Positions 1-9,398 are shown, counted from the first letter of the stretch. The stretch: 64,000 nucleotides of DNA from Methylovulum sp. (GCF_028687615.1 NZ_JAQTZU010000017.1:1-64000); one strand, 5' to 3'. A program made the numbers and translations. Notes: a model not told the origin generated them from the sequence alone.

Positions 1-726
1 CAGTTGCGGCATAGTACAACCTAGCCGTTTGGCGATGCCGGCAATCCCGGGTTTTTGTAATTCCGTTGCATTCGCGGTCAGCAGGGAAAAGCCTTGGTAG
101 AGGGCGTCATTTTCCCGGCATAGCTGGCGGATTTGGGCGTCCCATTGGCTACGCGCGTAACAACGGTTTTGCACGAACGCGGGCTTAATTTCCGCCTGTT
201 TAAATAAGCCCTGCAATTGTCCATAGCTGACATTGGAAACCCCCAGCAGCTTCACCGCGCCGGATTTATGCAAGCTTTCCATCGCCCGCCAGACTTCCCA
301 ATCGGCATCGCTCAAGCCATCACGGACAGCCGGCCCGTGCAGGATATAAGAATCCAGATAATCCGTGTGCAAATGCTCTAAGGAGCTGGCAAACGATTGC
401 TGGACTTGAGTGTCGTAATCAGCCTTGGGATCGTAAGGCAGGCGATGGTCTTGGCTGGACACAAAAGTGAATTTGCTCTGCAAAAACAACTCGGAACGTT
501 GCAGGAGTTGTTCGGCGATGGCTCGCTTGACCGCGTTGCCGACCCCCGCTTCAAAATAATGGCGGCGTTGATTGGCGGTATCTATGCCCAAAAATCCGGC
601 TTTGATCGCGTTGTAGGTTAAGGCTTCGGTTTGGTCTTCTTTCCAGGCCGTCCCGTAGAGAAAAGTCGGGACGCTAAGCCCTCTATGTTGGATAAACTTG
701 CTAGCCGCTGGTGCTGTCTCGGTCAT
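1..726 (-). CDS. Aldo/keto reductase, partial (C-terminus outside window)
   Basis: The minus strand stays open from an ATG at 726 to the window edge, giving 242 codons. The translation reads as an aldo/keto reductase TIM barrel. After the N-terminal strand comes GIDTANQRRHYFEAGVG, the usual region with the catalytic Asp, although the following Tyr context differs from the classic DxAxxY motif. FLQSKFTF carries the catalytic Lys, and DYLDSYILHGP carries the strand with the active-site His. Members reduce aldehydes and ketones with NADPH in the cytoplasm. The substrate cannot be told. It is transcribed in the same direction as the efflux genes, but a 130-base gap separates it from tolC, so co-transcription is not assured. 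Confidence 0.85.
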   Translation of the reverse strand, partial: MTETAPAASKFIQHRGLSVPTFLYGTAWKEDQTEALTYNAIKAGFLGIDTANQRRHYFEAGVGNAVKRAIAEQLLQRSELFLQSKFTFVSSQDHRLPYDPKADYDTQVQQSFASSLEHLHTDYLDSYILHGPAVRDGLSDADWEVWRAMESLHKSGAVKLLGVSNVSYGQLQGLFKQAEIKPAFVQNRCYARSQWDAQIRQLCRENDALYQGFSLLTANATELQKPGIAGIAKRLGCTMPQL

Positions 727-859
727 GTTTTTTCTCCAGTATTTCTTTAGTTCGATGGCTGACAGTTTCTATGATAAAAACTTGATTTGCAAACCTGCAT
801 CATGGCTTTTCTGGCTGTAAGGAATTTTAGGGCATCTGCAACGGGCGGTTGCCGCCTCT

Positions 860-2212
860 TTACAACATCCCCTCCAACTGCCGGTTGACATCCGCCAAAT
901 CCTCATCCCCAATCACCCCCACCGCCGCTTTCAAGCGGATGATATTCAGCAAATACTGGTAACGCGCTTCCAGTAAATCCCGTTTCGCTGCAAACAATTG
1001 CCGTTGGGCGTCCAGCACATCGACACCGGTGCGGATGCCGACATCGTAACCGGTTTGGGTGGAATCCAATTGGCTCTGGCTGCTGCTTAGAGCTTGTTCG
1101 TAGGCTTTGACCTGGGCGATGCTGGAATTCAAATTCAGATACGCGGTTTGCGTGTCCAACTCGGTTTGGCGGCGGGCGATTTCTACGTCGTCTAGGGCTT
1201 TTTGCTTGTTCAACACCGCTTGGCGGATGCGTGAGCTGGTCGCGCCGCCTTGGTACAGCGGCAGGTTCAGTTCCACGCCAATGGTGCCGGTGTTGATGTC
1301 GCTGCCGAAACCAAAGTTGCTGCCGTTGGTGGAGGTTTCGGTGTAGCTGGCGACGGCATCGACGGTGGGCAGATGTCCGGCTTGGTTGCGCTCGATTTCT
1401 TGCCCGGCCAGTGTGGCGAGGTCTTGCTGGATTTGGATGTTTAAATTGCTGTCGGCCGCCACTTTCAACCATTCATCCAGTTTTTGGGTCAAGGCATTCG
1501 GTTTCAAGTCGGCCCTGACTTTTGCCAATGGCCTAGGCAACTCGCCGGTAATGGCTTGCAGGTTGCGTTTGGCGATTTCCAAGGCGTTTTGCGCGGCGAT
1601 TTCTTGGGCGATGGTTAAATCGAAACGGGCTTGGGCTTCGTTGGTGTCGGTGATGGTCGCGCTACCGACGTCGAAACGGGCTTTCGCTTGTTCTAACTGG
1701 CTTAAAATGGCGGCTTTTTGCGCCCCGATAAGATCGAGCTTGTCTTGCGTGACCAGCGTCTCAAAATAGCTTTGCGTGGTGCGCAGCATCAGGTTTTGCA
1801 TCGTCAAATGCAATTGTTTGTCGGCTTGGCTGACTTGGGTATGCAGTTGCTCCATTTGCACCAGATTTTGTTTGCGGAACAAGGGTTGCCGCGCTTCCAC
1901 GCCGACTTGGTAGCCTTCATACGAACGCACGCCGTTGGGGAACGGAATGCCTGTGCCTTTGTAACGTACATCAGTTTGGGAGGCATTGGCTCCGGCACTG
2001 AAATTGACGATGGGGCGGTACAAGGCTTTGGCCTGTTCGATCAACTCTTGCGCGGCTTTGTTGGCGTTCAGGGCCGAAGCCAAAGTGGGGTCGTGCGCTA
2101 GGGCTAGGTTGTAAATAGCCATTAAGGATTGCGGTTTGGATGCCGTGCCAGTTGAGTTGGCTATTGCGGCGGTTGCAAACAAGGCGGTAATGAGTAAGAA
2201 GATTGGGTGCAT
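860..2212 (-). CDS. TolC-family outer membrane efflux channel
   Basis: This 450-residue protein is the outer-membrane factor of the tripartite efflux system encoded just upstream on the same strand. It starts with a signal peptide (MHPIFLLITALFATAAIA). It contains the two repeated OEP segments of long alpha-helical hairpins expected of TolC, including VGVEARQPLFRKQ in the first half and LNLPLYQGGATSSRIRQA in the second. The reading frame stays open upstream to 2554, but that part runs through a palindromic repeat and the pump gene and has no signal peptide, so the ATG at 2212 is chosen. Its place after an adaptor and an RND pump suggests a dedicated channel rather than a general TolC. Confidence 0.93.
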   Translation of the reverse strand: MHPIFLLITALFATAAIANSTGTASKPQSLMAIYNLALAHDPTLASALNANKAAQELIEQAKALYRPIVNFSAGANASQTDVRYKGTGIPFPNGVRSYEGYQVGVEARQPLFRKQNLVQMEQLHTQVSQADKQLHLTMQNLMLRTTQSYFETLVTQDKLDLIGAQKAAILSQLEQAKARFDVGSATITDTNEAQARFDLTIAQEIAAQNALEIAKRNLQAITGELPRPLAKVRADLKPNALTQKLDEWLKVAADSNLNIQIQQDLATLAGQEIERNQAGHLPTVDAVASYTETSTNGSNFGFGSDINTGTIGVELNLPLYQGGATSSRIRQAVLNKQKALDDVEIARRQTELDTQTAYLNLNSSIAQVKAYEQALSSSQSQLDSTQTGYDVGIRTGVDVLDAQRQLFAAKRDLLEARYQYLLNIIRLKAAVGVIGDEDLADVNRQLEGML

Positions 2213-2261
2213 AGTGGGTAAACCTTTGGAGTAATGGGTTAAGGCGTTGGCATCATTCAGT

Positions 2262-2340
2262 TGTAGGGTACGCATTGCGTACCTTTTCAAAAATTCATCA
2301 TTGCCAGCCATGTAAAAGGTACGCATTGCGTACCCTACGG
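2262..2340. repeat. Pair of inverted GTAG-headed palindromes between efflux pump and channel genes
   Basis: Two copies of GGTACGCATTGCGTACC, itself almost a palindrome, lie at 2267-2283 and 2319-2335. They are extended outward in opposite orientation by the heads GTAGG and CCTAC. The whole element can fold back on itself. A GTAG head followed by a palindrome is typical of REP elements mobilised by RAYT transposases. No RAYT gene is visible here. The right copy overlaps the stop codon of the RND gene. Confidence 0.8.
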
Positions 2341-5300
2341 CTTGGGCATTTCCACCCGAAACCACGCGGCATACAAGGCGGGCAAGAACAGCACGGTCAA
2401 CACCGTCGCCACCGCCAAACCGCCCATGATCGCCACCGCCATCGGCCCGAAGAACACGCTCTGGGTCAGCGGGATCATCGCCAGTATCGCCGCCGCTGCG
2501 GTCAGCACTATCGGGCGAAAACGGCGGATGGTCGATTCCACCACCGCTTGCCACGGCTCTATCCCGCCCGCACGGTCTTGGTCGATTTGATCCACCAAAA
2601 TCACCGAGTTGCGCATAATCATGCCGGACAAGGCAATCGTGCCGAGCATGGCGACAAAGCCGAACGGTTTGTCGAACAGCAACAAGGCGAGTGTCACGCC
2701 GATCAAACCCAGCGGCGCGGTCAGGAACACCAGCACCACCCGCGAGAAGCTTTGCAATTGGAGCATCAGCACCGTCAGCACCACGATCAGAAACAGCGGA
2801 ACCCCCGCCGCGACCGACGCGCCGCCTTTCGCCGATTCTTCCACCGCGCCGCCGGTTTCAATGTCCACGCCCAACGGTAGATGGCTTTTCAACTCCGCCA
2901 GTTTTTCTTCGACTTGGCCTGACACCAGCGGCGCTTGCACGTTGCCGTTCAAATTGCCGCGCACTATCATAGACGGCACACGGTTGCGCCGCCAGATCAC
3001 GCCTTCCTCAAATTCGTAGCTGATGGTGGCGATTTGCGCCAATGGCACACCGACGCCGGTTTGGGTGTTGATCATCAAATCTTGCAAATGCGACAAACGG
3101 CTGCGTTGCTCCGCAGGGCCACGGGCGACCAGGTCAATACGCTCTATGCCTTCGCGGAATTCGGTGATGTACAGCTCCTGGATGCCGCCGTTCAACACCG
3201 TGGCAATATCGACCGAGCTGATGCCGAGCAGACGCGCCTTGACTTGATCCACGCTGACTTTCACGACTTTGCTAGGCTCGTCCCAACTGAGCTGGACGTT
3301 GCTGAGGTGGCTGTTGCCACGCATGATGTCGGCGATTTGGTGGGCGACGGTGCGGATTTGTGCAATATCGCTGCCGTTGACGCGGAACTGCACCGGAAAA
3401 CCCACGGGCGGGCCATTTTCCATACGCAACACCGAAGCGCGTAAGGCCGGAAACTCATGGTCGAACAAGGCCAGCAAGTCTTTACGCAAAGCTTCACGGT
3501 CTGCCAGCGTGTTGCTCAAAATCACCAACTGCCCAAAGCCACGGTGCGGCAATTGGATGTCCAAGGGCAGATAAAAACGCGGCGCACCGCTGCCGATGTA
3601 GGCGACAAAGTTTTCAATGCCGTGGTGTTTTTCGTTCCAGGCCAGCAGCCATTGTTCCAGCTTTTGGGTTTCGGTTTCGGTGGCGGTGTACGATGCGCCT
3701 TCGGTCAGGCGCAAATCGACGATCAATTCCAAACGCGTGGAATCGGGGAAAAATTGCTGCTGGACTTTGCCGAAGCCGACTATCGCTAGCACGAACATTG
3801 CCAAGGTGATGGCAACCACGGTTTTGCGGTAACGCACACAAGCGGTGACGAGTTTGCGGAAGGCTTGGTAAAACACCGAGCCGTAAATGTCGTGATGATG
3901 GACTTCCGCCGCCTGGCTTTCAATCTTAAACACCGAGCGGAACCAGCGACCCAGTTTTGACGGTTGCGGCGCTTGACCGTAATCCGGCAACAAGTGATAG
4001 CCGATGTAGGGTACGAAAATCACCGCCGCAAACCACGACACCAGCAAAGAAATCGCCGTCACCTGAAAAATCGAGCGCGTGTATTCGCCCGTGGACGAGG
4101 CGGCGGTGGCTATCGGCAAAAAGCCCGCGACCGTGACCAAAGTTCCGGTCAGCATCGGCATGGCGGTGGAGGTGTAAGCGAAGGACGCGGCCTTTAGCCT
4201 GTCCCAGCCTTGTTCCATTTTCGCCGACATCATTTCCACGGCGATAATGGCGTCGTCCACCAACAAGCCCAAGGCCAAAATCAACGCGCCCAAGGAAATT
4301 TTATGCAGACCAATGTCCATTTGCTGCATGAACACAAAGGTCGTCGCCAGCACCACCGGAATGGTGATGGCCACCACGATGCCGCTACGCCAGCCCAGCG
4401 ACAGCAAGCTCACGCCCAACACAATCACCAAGGCTTCAGCCAGCGATTGCACAAAATCATTGACCGAATGCGCGACGATATGCGGCTGCGAGGTGACGGT
4501 GTCCAGTTCCAAACCGACCAGCAAGTTTTCTTTGATGTGGCTGAGGGCTGCGTCAAGATTATGCCCCATTTCAATGACATCGCCGCCTTCGGTCATGCTC
4601 ACGCCCAACAGCAAGGCCTCTTTGCCCAGATAATGGATTTTGTCATGCGGCGGGTCTTCGTAACCGCGATAGACTTTGGCGACATCGCCGAGCCGGAAAT
4701 CCTGCCCATGCGCCCGCAAGCGCAACTCGCGCAAGTCTTCCAGTTTTGTGTAGCGGCCTGACACGGCGATACGGATGCGCTCGTCGGCGGATTCGTAAGT
4801 GCCGCCACGCACGATGGCGTTTTGGTTCTGTAAGGTCTGGATCAGTTCCGGCGTGCTGATGCCCAAGGTCACTAATTTGGCGTTGGAAAGGTCGATGAAC
4901 AGCCGTTGTTTTTGTTCGCCGAAAAACTCCACTTTGGCGACATTCTTCACTTTCAGCAATTCGGTGCGGATCAGTTCGGCGTTTGCTTTCAAGGCCGCGT
5001 AATCAAAACCGTCTCCCGTCAGCGCGTATAGGCTGCCGTAAACGTCGCTGAACTCGTCGTTAAAGGTCAGGCTTTCCAGTTGTTGCGGCAAGGTATGGCG
5101 GATGTCGCCAATTTTTTTGCGCACTTGGTACCAGAGTTCAGGAATCTCGGCGGACATCGTGTCATCTTTAATGATGACAAAAATCATGGTTTCGCCGGGC
5201 CGGGAAAAACTGGTGACTTTGTCCAGATGCGCTATTTCCTGGATTTTCTTTTCCAGCTTGTCGGTGACTTGTGTCGCCATTTCCTCCGCGCTGGAACCCG

Positions 5301-5499
5301 GCCAAGTGGCGCGTACCAGCATGACTTTAAACGTGAACGGCGGGTCTTCCGATTGCCCCAGTTTGGTGTAGGCCATAAAGCCTGCCAGCGTCAGCACCAG
5401 CATCAGGTACAAAACCAGGGTTTGATGTGTCAAAGCCCAATTGCTCAGGTTAAATCCGGCGTTGGCTGTGGCTTTTTCGTCTTCGGGCATCAGGCTCAT
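2335..5499 (-). CDS. RND efflux pump, inner-membrane permease
   Basis: This 1054-residue protein is the proton-driven pump of the tripartite exporter. It has the RND plan of two repeats, each with one membrane helix, a large periplasmic loop and five more helices. The TM4 segment GLLVDDAIIAVEMM keeps the paired Asp residues of the proton relay found in AcrB-type pumps. The second half has FGFVAMLGTIALSGMIMRNS as the repeat counterpart. The start ATG at 5499 overlaps the adaptor stop by four bases, so the two are translationally coupled. Substrate specificity cannot be read, though the sequence looks like the AcrB-related drug and solvent branch and not the heavy-metal branch. The stop codon lies in a palindromic repeat. 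Confidence 0.95.
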   Translation of the reverse strand: MSLMPEDEKATANAGFNLSNWALTHQTLVLYLMLVLTLAGFMAYTKLGQSEDPPFTFKVMLVRATWPGSSAEEMATQVTDKLEKKIQEIAHLDKVTSFSRPGETMIFVIIKDDTMSAEIPELWYQVRKKIGDIRHTLPQQLESLTFNDEFSDVYGSLYALTGDGFDYAALKANAELIRTELLKVKNVAKVEFFGEQKQRLFIDLSNAKLVTLGISTPELIQTLQNQNAIVRGGTYESADERIRIAVSGRYTKLEDLRELRLRAHGQDFRLGDVAKVYRGYEDPPHDKIHYLGKEALLLGVSMTEGGDVIEMGHNLDAALSHIKENLLVGLELDTVTSQPHIVAHSVNDFVQSLAEALVIVLGVSLLSLGWRSGIVVAITIPVVLATTFVFMQQMDIGLHKISLGALILALGLLVDDAIIAVEMMSAKMEQGWDRLKAASFAYTSTAMPMLTGTLVTVAGFLPIATAASSTGEYTRSIFQVTAISLLVSWFAAVIFVPYIGYHLLPDYGQAPQPSKLGRWFRSVFKIESQAAEVHHHDIYGSVFYQAFRKLVTACVRYRKTVVAITLAMFVLAIVGFGKVQQQFFPDSTRLELIVDLRLTEGASYTATETETQKLEQWLLAWNEKHHGIENFVAYIGSGAPRFYLPLDIQLPHRGFGQLVILSNTLADREALRKDLLALFDHEFPALRASVLRMENGPPVGFPVQFRVNGSDIAQIRTVAHQIADIMRGNSHLSNVQLSWDEPSKVVKVSVDQVKARLLGISSVDIATVLNGGIQELYITEFREGIERIDLVARGPAEQRSRLSHLQDLMINTQTGVGVPLAQIATISYEFEEGVIWRRNRVPSMIVRGNLNGNVQAPLVSGQVEEKLAELKSHLPLGVDIETGGAVEESAKGGASVAAGVPLFLIVVLTVLMLQLQSFSRVVLVFLTAPLGLIGVTLALLLFDKPFGFVAMLGTIALSGMIMRNSVILVDQIDQDRAGGIEPWQAVVESTIRRFRPIVLTAAAAILAMIPLTQSVFFGPMAVAIMGGLAVATVLTVLFLPALYAAWFRVEMPKP

Positions 5500-6572
5500 G
5501 GTTGTGCCTCCATGATAGGACGGATCAATTGGTTTTCGGTGAGGGTATGCACACCGGCAATGGCGATGGTCTCGCCGGTATTTAAGCCGCTGCAGATGAC
5601 CACGCCATCTTCGCGGAATGCGCCGGTTTGCACGTCACGCACATGGGCGTGGTTGTCATCGGCAATCACCCAGACTTGGCTTTTGCCGTTGTTGGCGGTG
5701 ACGGCGCGGCTGGGGACGATCACGCCACCTGGGTTTGTCGTGCTGGGTACGGGGAATTTGACACCGGCGGTCATGCCGAATTTGACGGACGTATCGGCCT
5801 GTTCCAGCGTGATGCGGACGTTAAACGTGCGCGTCGCCGTATCGGCTTCAGGGGCGATTTCGCGTATCACGCCGGTGTACAGTTTTTGCTGGTCCGCCCA
5901 TAGCTTTAGATAAACCGAGGCTTGCAGTTTGACTTCCGCCATGCGCGATTCCGGCACGGCGACCACTACATCGACGGTGCGCGTGTCAGCAATCTTCACA
6001 ATAACGTCGCCCGCTTCCACCACTTGCCCCGGTTCGGCCTGGATGAAACTGACCACGCCGTCGCGGTCGGCGGTCAATGTCGTGTACTGGCTTTGGTTGC
6101 CGGAAATATTGGCCTGGGCTTTGACTTTCGCCAAACGCGCACCGGAGGCTTTCAGCTCGGCTTCGTGGATGTCCAAGGCGGATGCGGAAATGAATTTTTT
6201 GGCAAACAACTGTCGCTGACGGTTGATTTCCGCCACCGCCAGCGCGTGGCTAGCTTGTGCCGCCGCGACTTCCGCCGTCGCCGCCGCTACGTTCAGTTGG
6301 CTGTCGGTGGCATCCAACCGCGCAAGCACTTGGCCTTTGCTGACTTTTGAACCCATCTCCACGCGCCGCTCGACAATCTTGCCGGCGATACGGAAACCTT
6401 GCGCCGATTCATAACGTGGCTGCACCCTGCCGACCAAGGTCATCGCCGTGTCGGTGGCGGTGTCGGTGACTTTCATCACCAAGGCCGGACGGGGCGGCGG
6501 CGGGGCTTCCACGGGTTTGTCGCAAGCTACCAGTAGCGGCAGCGCCAGTAAGCCAAAACGTAAGTGTCGCAT
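5496..6572 (-). CDS. RND efflux periplasmic adaptor lipoprotein
   Basis: This 358-residue membrane fusion protein connects the RND pump to the outer-membrane channel. The chosen start at 6572 gives a lipoprotein signal with lipobox LVAC (Cys16), followed by a Pro-rich linker. The remainder has the lipoyl/barrel-sandwich segment (VSKGQVLARLDATDSQLNVA), an alpha-helical hairpin, and the return lipoyl half (DGVVSFIQAEPGQVVEAGD). The frame continues upstream to 6722, but that extension has no signal sequence. Order on the strand is adaptor, pump, channel. The likely operon promoter lies in 6573-6912. Confidence 0.94.
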   Translation of the reverse strand: MRHLRFGLLALPLLVACDKPVEAPPPPRPALVMKVTDTATDTAMTLVGRVQPRYESAQGFRIAGKIVERRVEMGSKVSKGQVLARLDATDSQLNVAAATAEVAAAQASHALAVAEINRQRQLFAKKFISASALDIHEAELKASGARLAKVKAQANISGNQSQYTTLTADRDGVVSFIQAEPGQVVEAGDVIVKIADTRTVDVVVAVPESRMAEVKLQASVYLKLWADQQKLYTGVIREIAPEADTATRTFNVRITLEQADTSVKFGMTAGVKFPVPSTTNPGGVIVPSRAVTANNGKSQVWVIADDNHAHVRDVQTGAFREDGVVICSGLNTGETIAIAGVHTLTENQLIRPIMEAQP

Positions 6573-6711
6573 AGTGGGGTATCCTGTTGGGTTGGGATAA
6601 ATGTCTAACGGTATGGAACGATAAGTTAATGGTGAATAAGTTTTTCGGTACAAAACGACTGCGCGTCCTTTGAGGACGGGCTGTCGTAGCCATAGAACTT
6701 TTGTACAGGCA

Positions 6712-6822
6712 TTTACTCCCATCCCACTTTGAAAACGTACAACTTTGAAATAAGAAAATATCTTCTAAATCAAAGGTTATTGCTCTACAAAGGTATACGG
6801 TTTTCAGTCAAATGGGAGTAAA
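6712..6822. repeat. 11-bp inverted repeats bounding a 111-bp intergenic block
   Basis: TTTACTCCCAT at 6712-6722 is matched by its exact reverse complement at 6812-6822. The gap 6573-6912 upstream of the efflux operon is otherwise AT-rich and holds no gene that can be supported. The repeats could be ends of a small non-autonomous element or a coincidence. No target-site duplication is evident. Confidence 0.4.
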
Positions 6823-6912
6823 ACACTAATTTCAATATTGACATGCACAGGTAACAGGGATAATTTTCCATCAAATATCTATTAAAACCGGAAAATTGGG
6901 GCAACCCTACTT

Positions 6913-7176
6913 ATGGCTACAATAACTTTCGATACCTATAAATTTATTAGCACGCTCATTGAAGCGGGTTTTGATGCCAAACAAGCCGAAGCGGTATCCC
7001 GTGCCTTTAAGGAAGCCTCCGGCGAAGCCGATCTGTCAACCAAGCAAGACTTGCGTGAGCTGGAACTGCGCCTTGAAGCAAAAATCAATGACATCAAATT
7101 CGATTTGGTGAAATGGATTGCCGGCATGTTGCTGGCGCAAGCGGGCTTAGTGGCGGCATTGGTTAAATTGTTATGA
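6913..7176 (+). CDS. DUF1640 / CCDC90-like coiled-coil membrane protein
   Basis: This small protein of 87 residues belongs to the DUF1640 type. It has an N-terminal helical stretch (FDTYKFISTLIEAGFDAKQA), a charged coiled-coil centre (LRELELRLEAKINDIKFDL) and a C-terminal membrane helix (IAGMLLAQAGLVAALVKLL). Such genes are frequent in proteobacteria and often lie near mobile or accessory loci. The family is related to mitochondrial CCDC90/MCUR1 coiled-coil proteins, but no bacterial function is established. It stands alone on the plus strand between the efflux operon and a tetR gene that converges on it. The start ATG is the first in the frame. Confidence 0.8.
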   Translation: MATITFDTYKFISTLIEAGFDAKQAEAVSRAFKEASGEADLSTKQDLRELELRLEAKINDIKFDLVKWIAGMLLAQAGLVAALVKLL

Positions 7177-7183
7177 CACCGGG

Positions 7184-7810
7184 TTAATCCCGCAACAAGC
7201 CCCGCAACAACGCGTCCTGCATCAAGCTGATCCGGGCCTCGATATCCGCCCACTGCATCCAAATATCATTGCCCAGCGCGATCTCTAGCGAGCAAACCCC
7301 ATGCACCCCCGCCCACAAGGTCTGGGCGATCAATTCGCTGTCTTGCAAATCCGCCCTGAACAAGCCTGCGTCAAACGTTGCTTGTACGATCACTTGCAAT
7401 TGCGCGTAAGCATCTTGCTCGGTATTGCCCTGTTCTATATCGGTAATGTCCATATTCGTGGGTGCGCGTGGGGTCATGAACATGAACCGGTAATGGCTAG
7501 GATGTTGCAGCGCAAACTGGGAATAGCCTTTACATAAAGCTTGGATGCGTTGGATAGGGTCGGGGATTTGCATGATTTCCCGCATCCCTGCCGCCAGAGC
7601 CAAAAAATCCGCGTCGCACAAGGCTTGCAGCAACGCCTCTTTATCGGCGAAATAGTTGTACAAGGTCGTCGCGGAATAGCCGATTTGCTTGGCGATCTCG
7701 CGCATCGATGCCGACTCGATACCGCGCTCGACAAATAAGCTGCGGGCGGCATCGAGGATAAGCAACCGCAGTTGTTCGCGGTCTTGTTGTGATTTTATTT
7801 TGGGGGGCAT
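7184..7810 (-). CDS. TetR/AcrR-family transcriptional regulator
   Basis: This 208-residue protein has the N-terminal TetR helix-turn-helix (about residues 16-62: ILDAARSLFVERGIESAS then MREIAKQIGYSATTLYNYF) and a helical ligand-binding C-terminal half. Regulators of this kind repress efflux genes until a small hydrophobic ligand binds. A near-perfect palindrome lies 19-47 bases upstream of its start, so autoregulation is likely. The RND operon is only 0.6 kb away on the same strand, with one small gene in between, and is a reasonable target, but the sequence does not prove that. Confidence 0.92.
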   Translation of the reverse strand: MPPKIKSQQDREQLRLLILDAARSLFVERGIESASMREIAKQIGYSATTLYNYFADKEALLQALCDADFLALAAGMREIMQIPDPIQRIQALCKGYSQFALQHPSHYRFMFMTPRAPTNMDITDIEQGNTEQDAYAQLQVIVQATFDAGLFRADLQDSELIAQTLWAGVHGVCSLEIALGNDIWMQWADIEARISLMQDALLRGLLRD

Positions 7811-7828
7811 ATAAGTCGTGTTTATTTG

Positions 7829-7857
7829 AATAACGATGTTAATTTAACACTGTTATT
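7829..7857. promoter_or_regulatory. Candidate TetR operator palindrome
   Basis: The 29-base site has the form AATAACnnTGTTAA, one central base, then TTAACAnnGTTATT, with every non-n position symmetric. It lies directly upstream of the tetR-family start. Perfect symmetry at this length in such a place is what a TetR dimer-pair operator looks like. Ownership by the adjacent regulator is inferred. Confidence 0.6.
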
Positions 7858-8519
7858 GTATTATGCAAAGAAATTTTTAACCCGTCACTATGTTCAGTGT
7901 CGTAGGCTGGGATGAAGCGATAGCGCAATCCCAGCACCACAAGCCACTCTGCCGGGGTTTCTTGCGTTTTATGCCCTGCGGGTACACCCCAGTCTTTGCT
8001 ATGTTCAGTATTAAAAACACCGGGGGGACAAAGGGGGGCCGTCGTAAAGCTTGCAGCACAGAGGGATAATGGGTCAATTTTATGGCTTGAATAGGAGGGC
8101 CAGCTTGAAGGATGTCTTTCTATCCGAAAGACATTATCCTGTAGGCCGTTTTCTTTTATGTCCGGTATGCCGTTTCCTAGCGTTCGCCGGACGGACACTT
8201 CTGGCTTACAGGCAATTTATCAATTTGGCAGGCTGGCTCTGTCCGCCAATAAGACCGCACTTTTTTAATATTTACGATAGAACACGCGGCAGTGCGGTAG
8301 CCCTACACGCCGATGTTTTCATCCTGCTGACAAACGGCTGGTTAAGGCCGCCGCCCGTACTGGTTTGAGCGTGAAACTGGTTTGAGAATAAAGTCGCACG
8401 GCAGTTTGAGTTGGGATAAACTCAAACGATCAAAACCTCCGTCCATCATTCAGGTCATTCGGCCTGGTTGGACGGGATAAAACGGCTTAAGGCATAGATA
8501 ACCCAACAAAGGAATTAAG
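7858..8519. other. Gene-poor intergenic stretch
   Basis: No convincing gene is visible between tetR and the polyphosphate kinase. The short open frames on either strand here have no recognisable domains or good ribosome sites. The stretch contains a GTAG-headed repeat (7902-7935), a repeated CTATGTTCAGT word near 7889 and 7999, and a 9-bp hairpin GTTTGAGTT/AACTCAAAC at 8404-8427. It probably contains the promoter of the downstream kinase gene, but no clear -35/-10 pair stands out. Confidence 0.5.
7902..7935. repeat. GTAG-headed palindromic repeat
   Basis: The head GTAGG is followed by GCTGGGAT, a 14-base loop and the matching arm ATCCCAGC. The layout is the same as the other GTAG-headed palindromes in this window (2262-2340, 51780-51857, 53832-53860), although the stem sequences differ. 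This fits a REP-like dispersed repeat class. Confidence 0.6.
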
Positions 8520-9398
8520 ATGAAGGTCAATGGCAAAGATTTTCGGATTCAGGAAGGTGAAAAAATCGACCTTAAAAAGTGGCCGACGCTTATCGAGCCG
8601 GTTTACGGATCAAAGGAAGATTACCGCAGACTTCTTGATGAACAAGTCGATGAGCTGAGTTCGCTGCAACGCCTACAGTATGCGTCCAACCGTTATGCCA
8701 TGTTGCTGATTTTCCAGGCGATGGATGCCGCCGGAAAAGATGGCGCCATCCGGCACGTCATGTCGGGTGTCAATCCGCAAGGTTGCCAAGTGTTCAGCTT
8801 TAAACACCCCAGTGCGATGGAACTGGATCATGATTTTCTATGGCGCACCACCCAGTGTTTGCCGGAACGTGGTCGTATCGGCATTTTTAACCGATCCTAT
8901 TATGAAGAAGTGCTGATCGCCCGTGTGCATCCTGAAATCCTGCATAGCCAGGGGCTGCCGGATGAATTGCTCGATGAAAAAACCATCTGGCAGGAGCGTT
9001 ACGGTTCCATTGTGGATTTGGAAAAGCATTTGCACCGGAACGGCACACGGATCATCAAATTCTTCCTGCACCTTTCCAAGGAAGAGCAGCGCAAACGCTT
9101 TCTTGAACGCATCGACAAGCCTGAAAAATACTGGAAATTCAGTGTCGCCGACCTTGAGGAGCGCAAATTCTGGAAACAGTACAGGCAGGCGTATGAAGCC
9201 TGCCTGGGTGCGACTAGCACCAAAACAGCGCCTTGGTATGTGGTGCCCGCCGATGACAAGAAGAACTCCCGGCTGATTATCGCCCAAATTATCCTCGATA
9301 CGCTTAAGGCATTGAAAATGAGCTATCCCGAAGCCGATGCCAGCCGCCAGCAGGAGTTATTAACCATCCGCCAGCAACTTATGCAAGAAGGGGAATGA
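8520..9398 (+). CDS. PPK2-family polyphosphate:nucleotide phosphotransferase
   Basis: This 292-residue protein is a one-domain PPK2 enzyme, which moves phosphate between polyphosphate and nucleotides in the cytoplasm. The Walker A-like segment [19 protein letters not shown] lies at about residues 64-82. [17 protein letters not shown] follows at about residues 123-139 and carries the Walker B/lid region. Further on, [18 protein letters not shown] is typical of the family. Length and motifs resemble the class that phosphorylates AMP as well as ADP, but the class assignment is not certain. An AAAGGA ribosome site precedes the ATG. It is separated by 80 bases from the lipid-transport operon downstream, so it may be monocistronic. 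Confidence 0.92.
   Translation: MKVNGKDFRIQEGEKIDLKKWPTLIEPVYGSKEDYRRLLDEQVDELSSLQRLQYASNRYAMLLIFQAMDAAGKDGAIRHVMSGVNPQGCQVFSFKHPSAMELDHDFLWRTTQCLPERGRIGIFNRSYYEEVLIARVHPEILHSQGLPDELLDEKTIWQERYGSIVDLEKHLHRNGTRIIKFFLHLSKEEQRKRFLERIDKPEKYWKFSVADLEERKFWKQYRQAYEACLGATSTKTAPWYVVPADDKKNSRLIIAQIILDTLKALKMSYPEADASRQQELLTIRQQLMQEGE

Noticed and set aside
2213-2554. N-terminal extension of the TolC-like frame up to 2554
   Set aside because: It runs antisense-frame through the RND gene and the palindromic repeats, and the real signal peptide starts at 2212.
2275-5371. Long plus-strand frames antisense to the RND pump and TolC-like genes
   Set aside because: They are His/Arg/Gln-rich low-complexity shadows of GC-rich coding DNA.
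7839-8368. Frames of 119 and 105 codons on opposite strands between tetR and the PPK2 gene
   Set aside because: No domain, no ribosome site, and they overlap each other and a GTAG-headed repeat.
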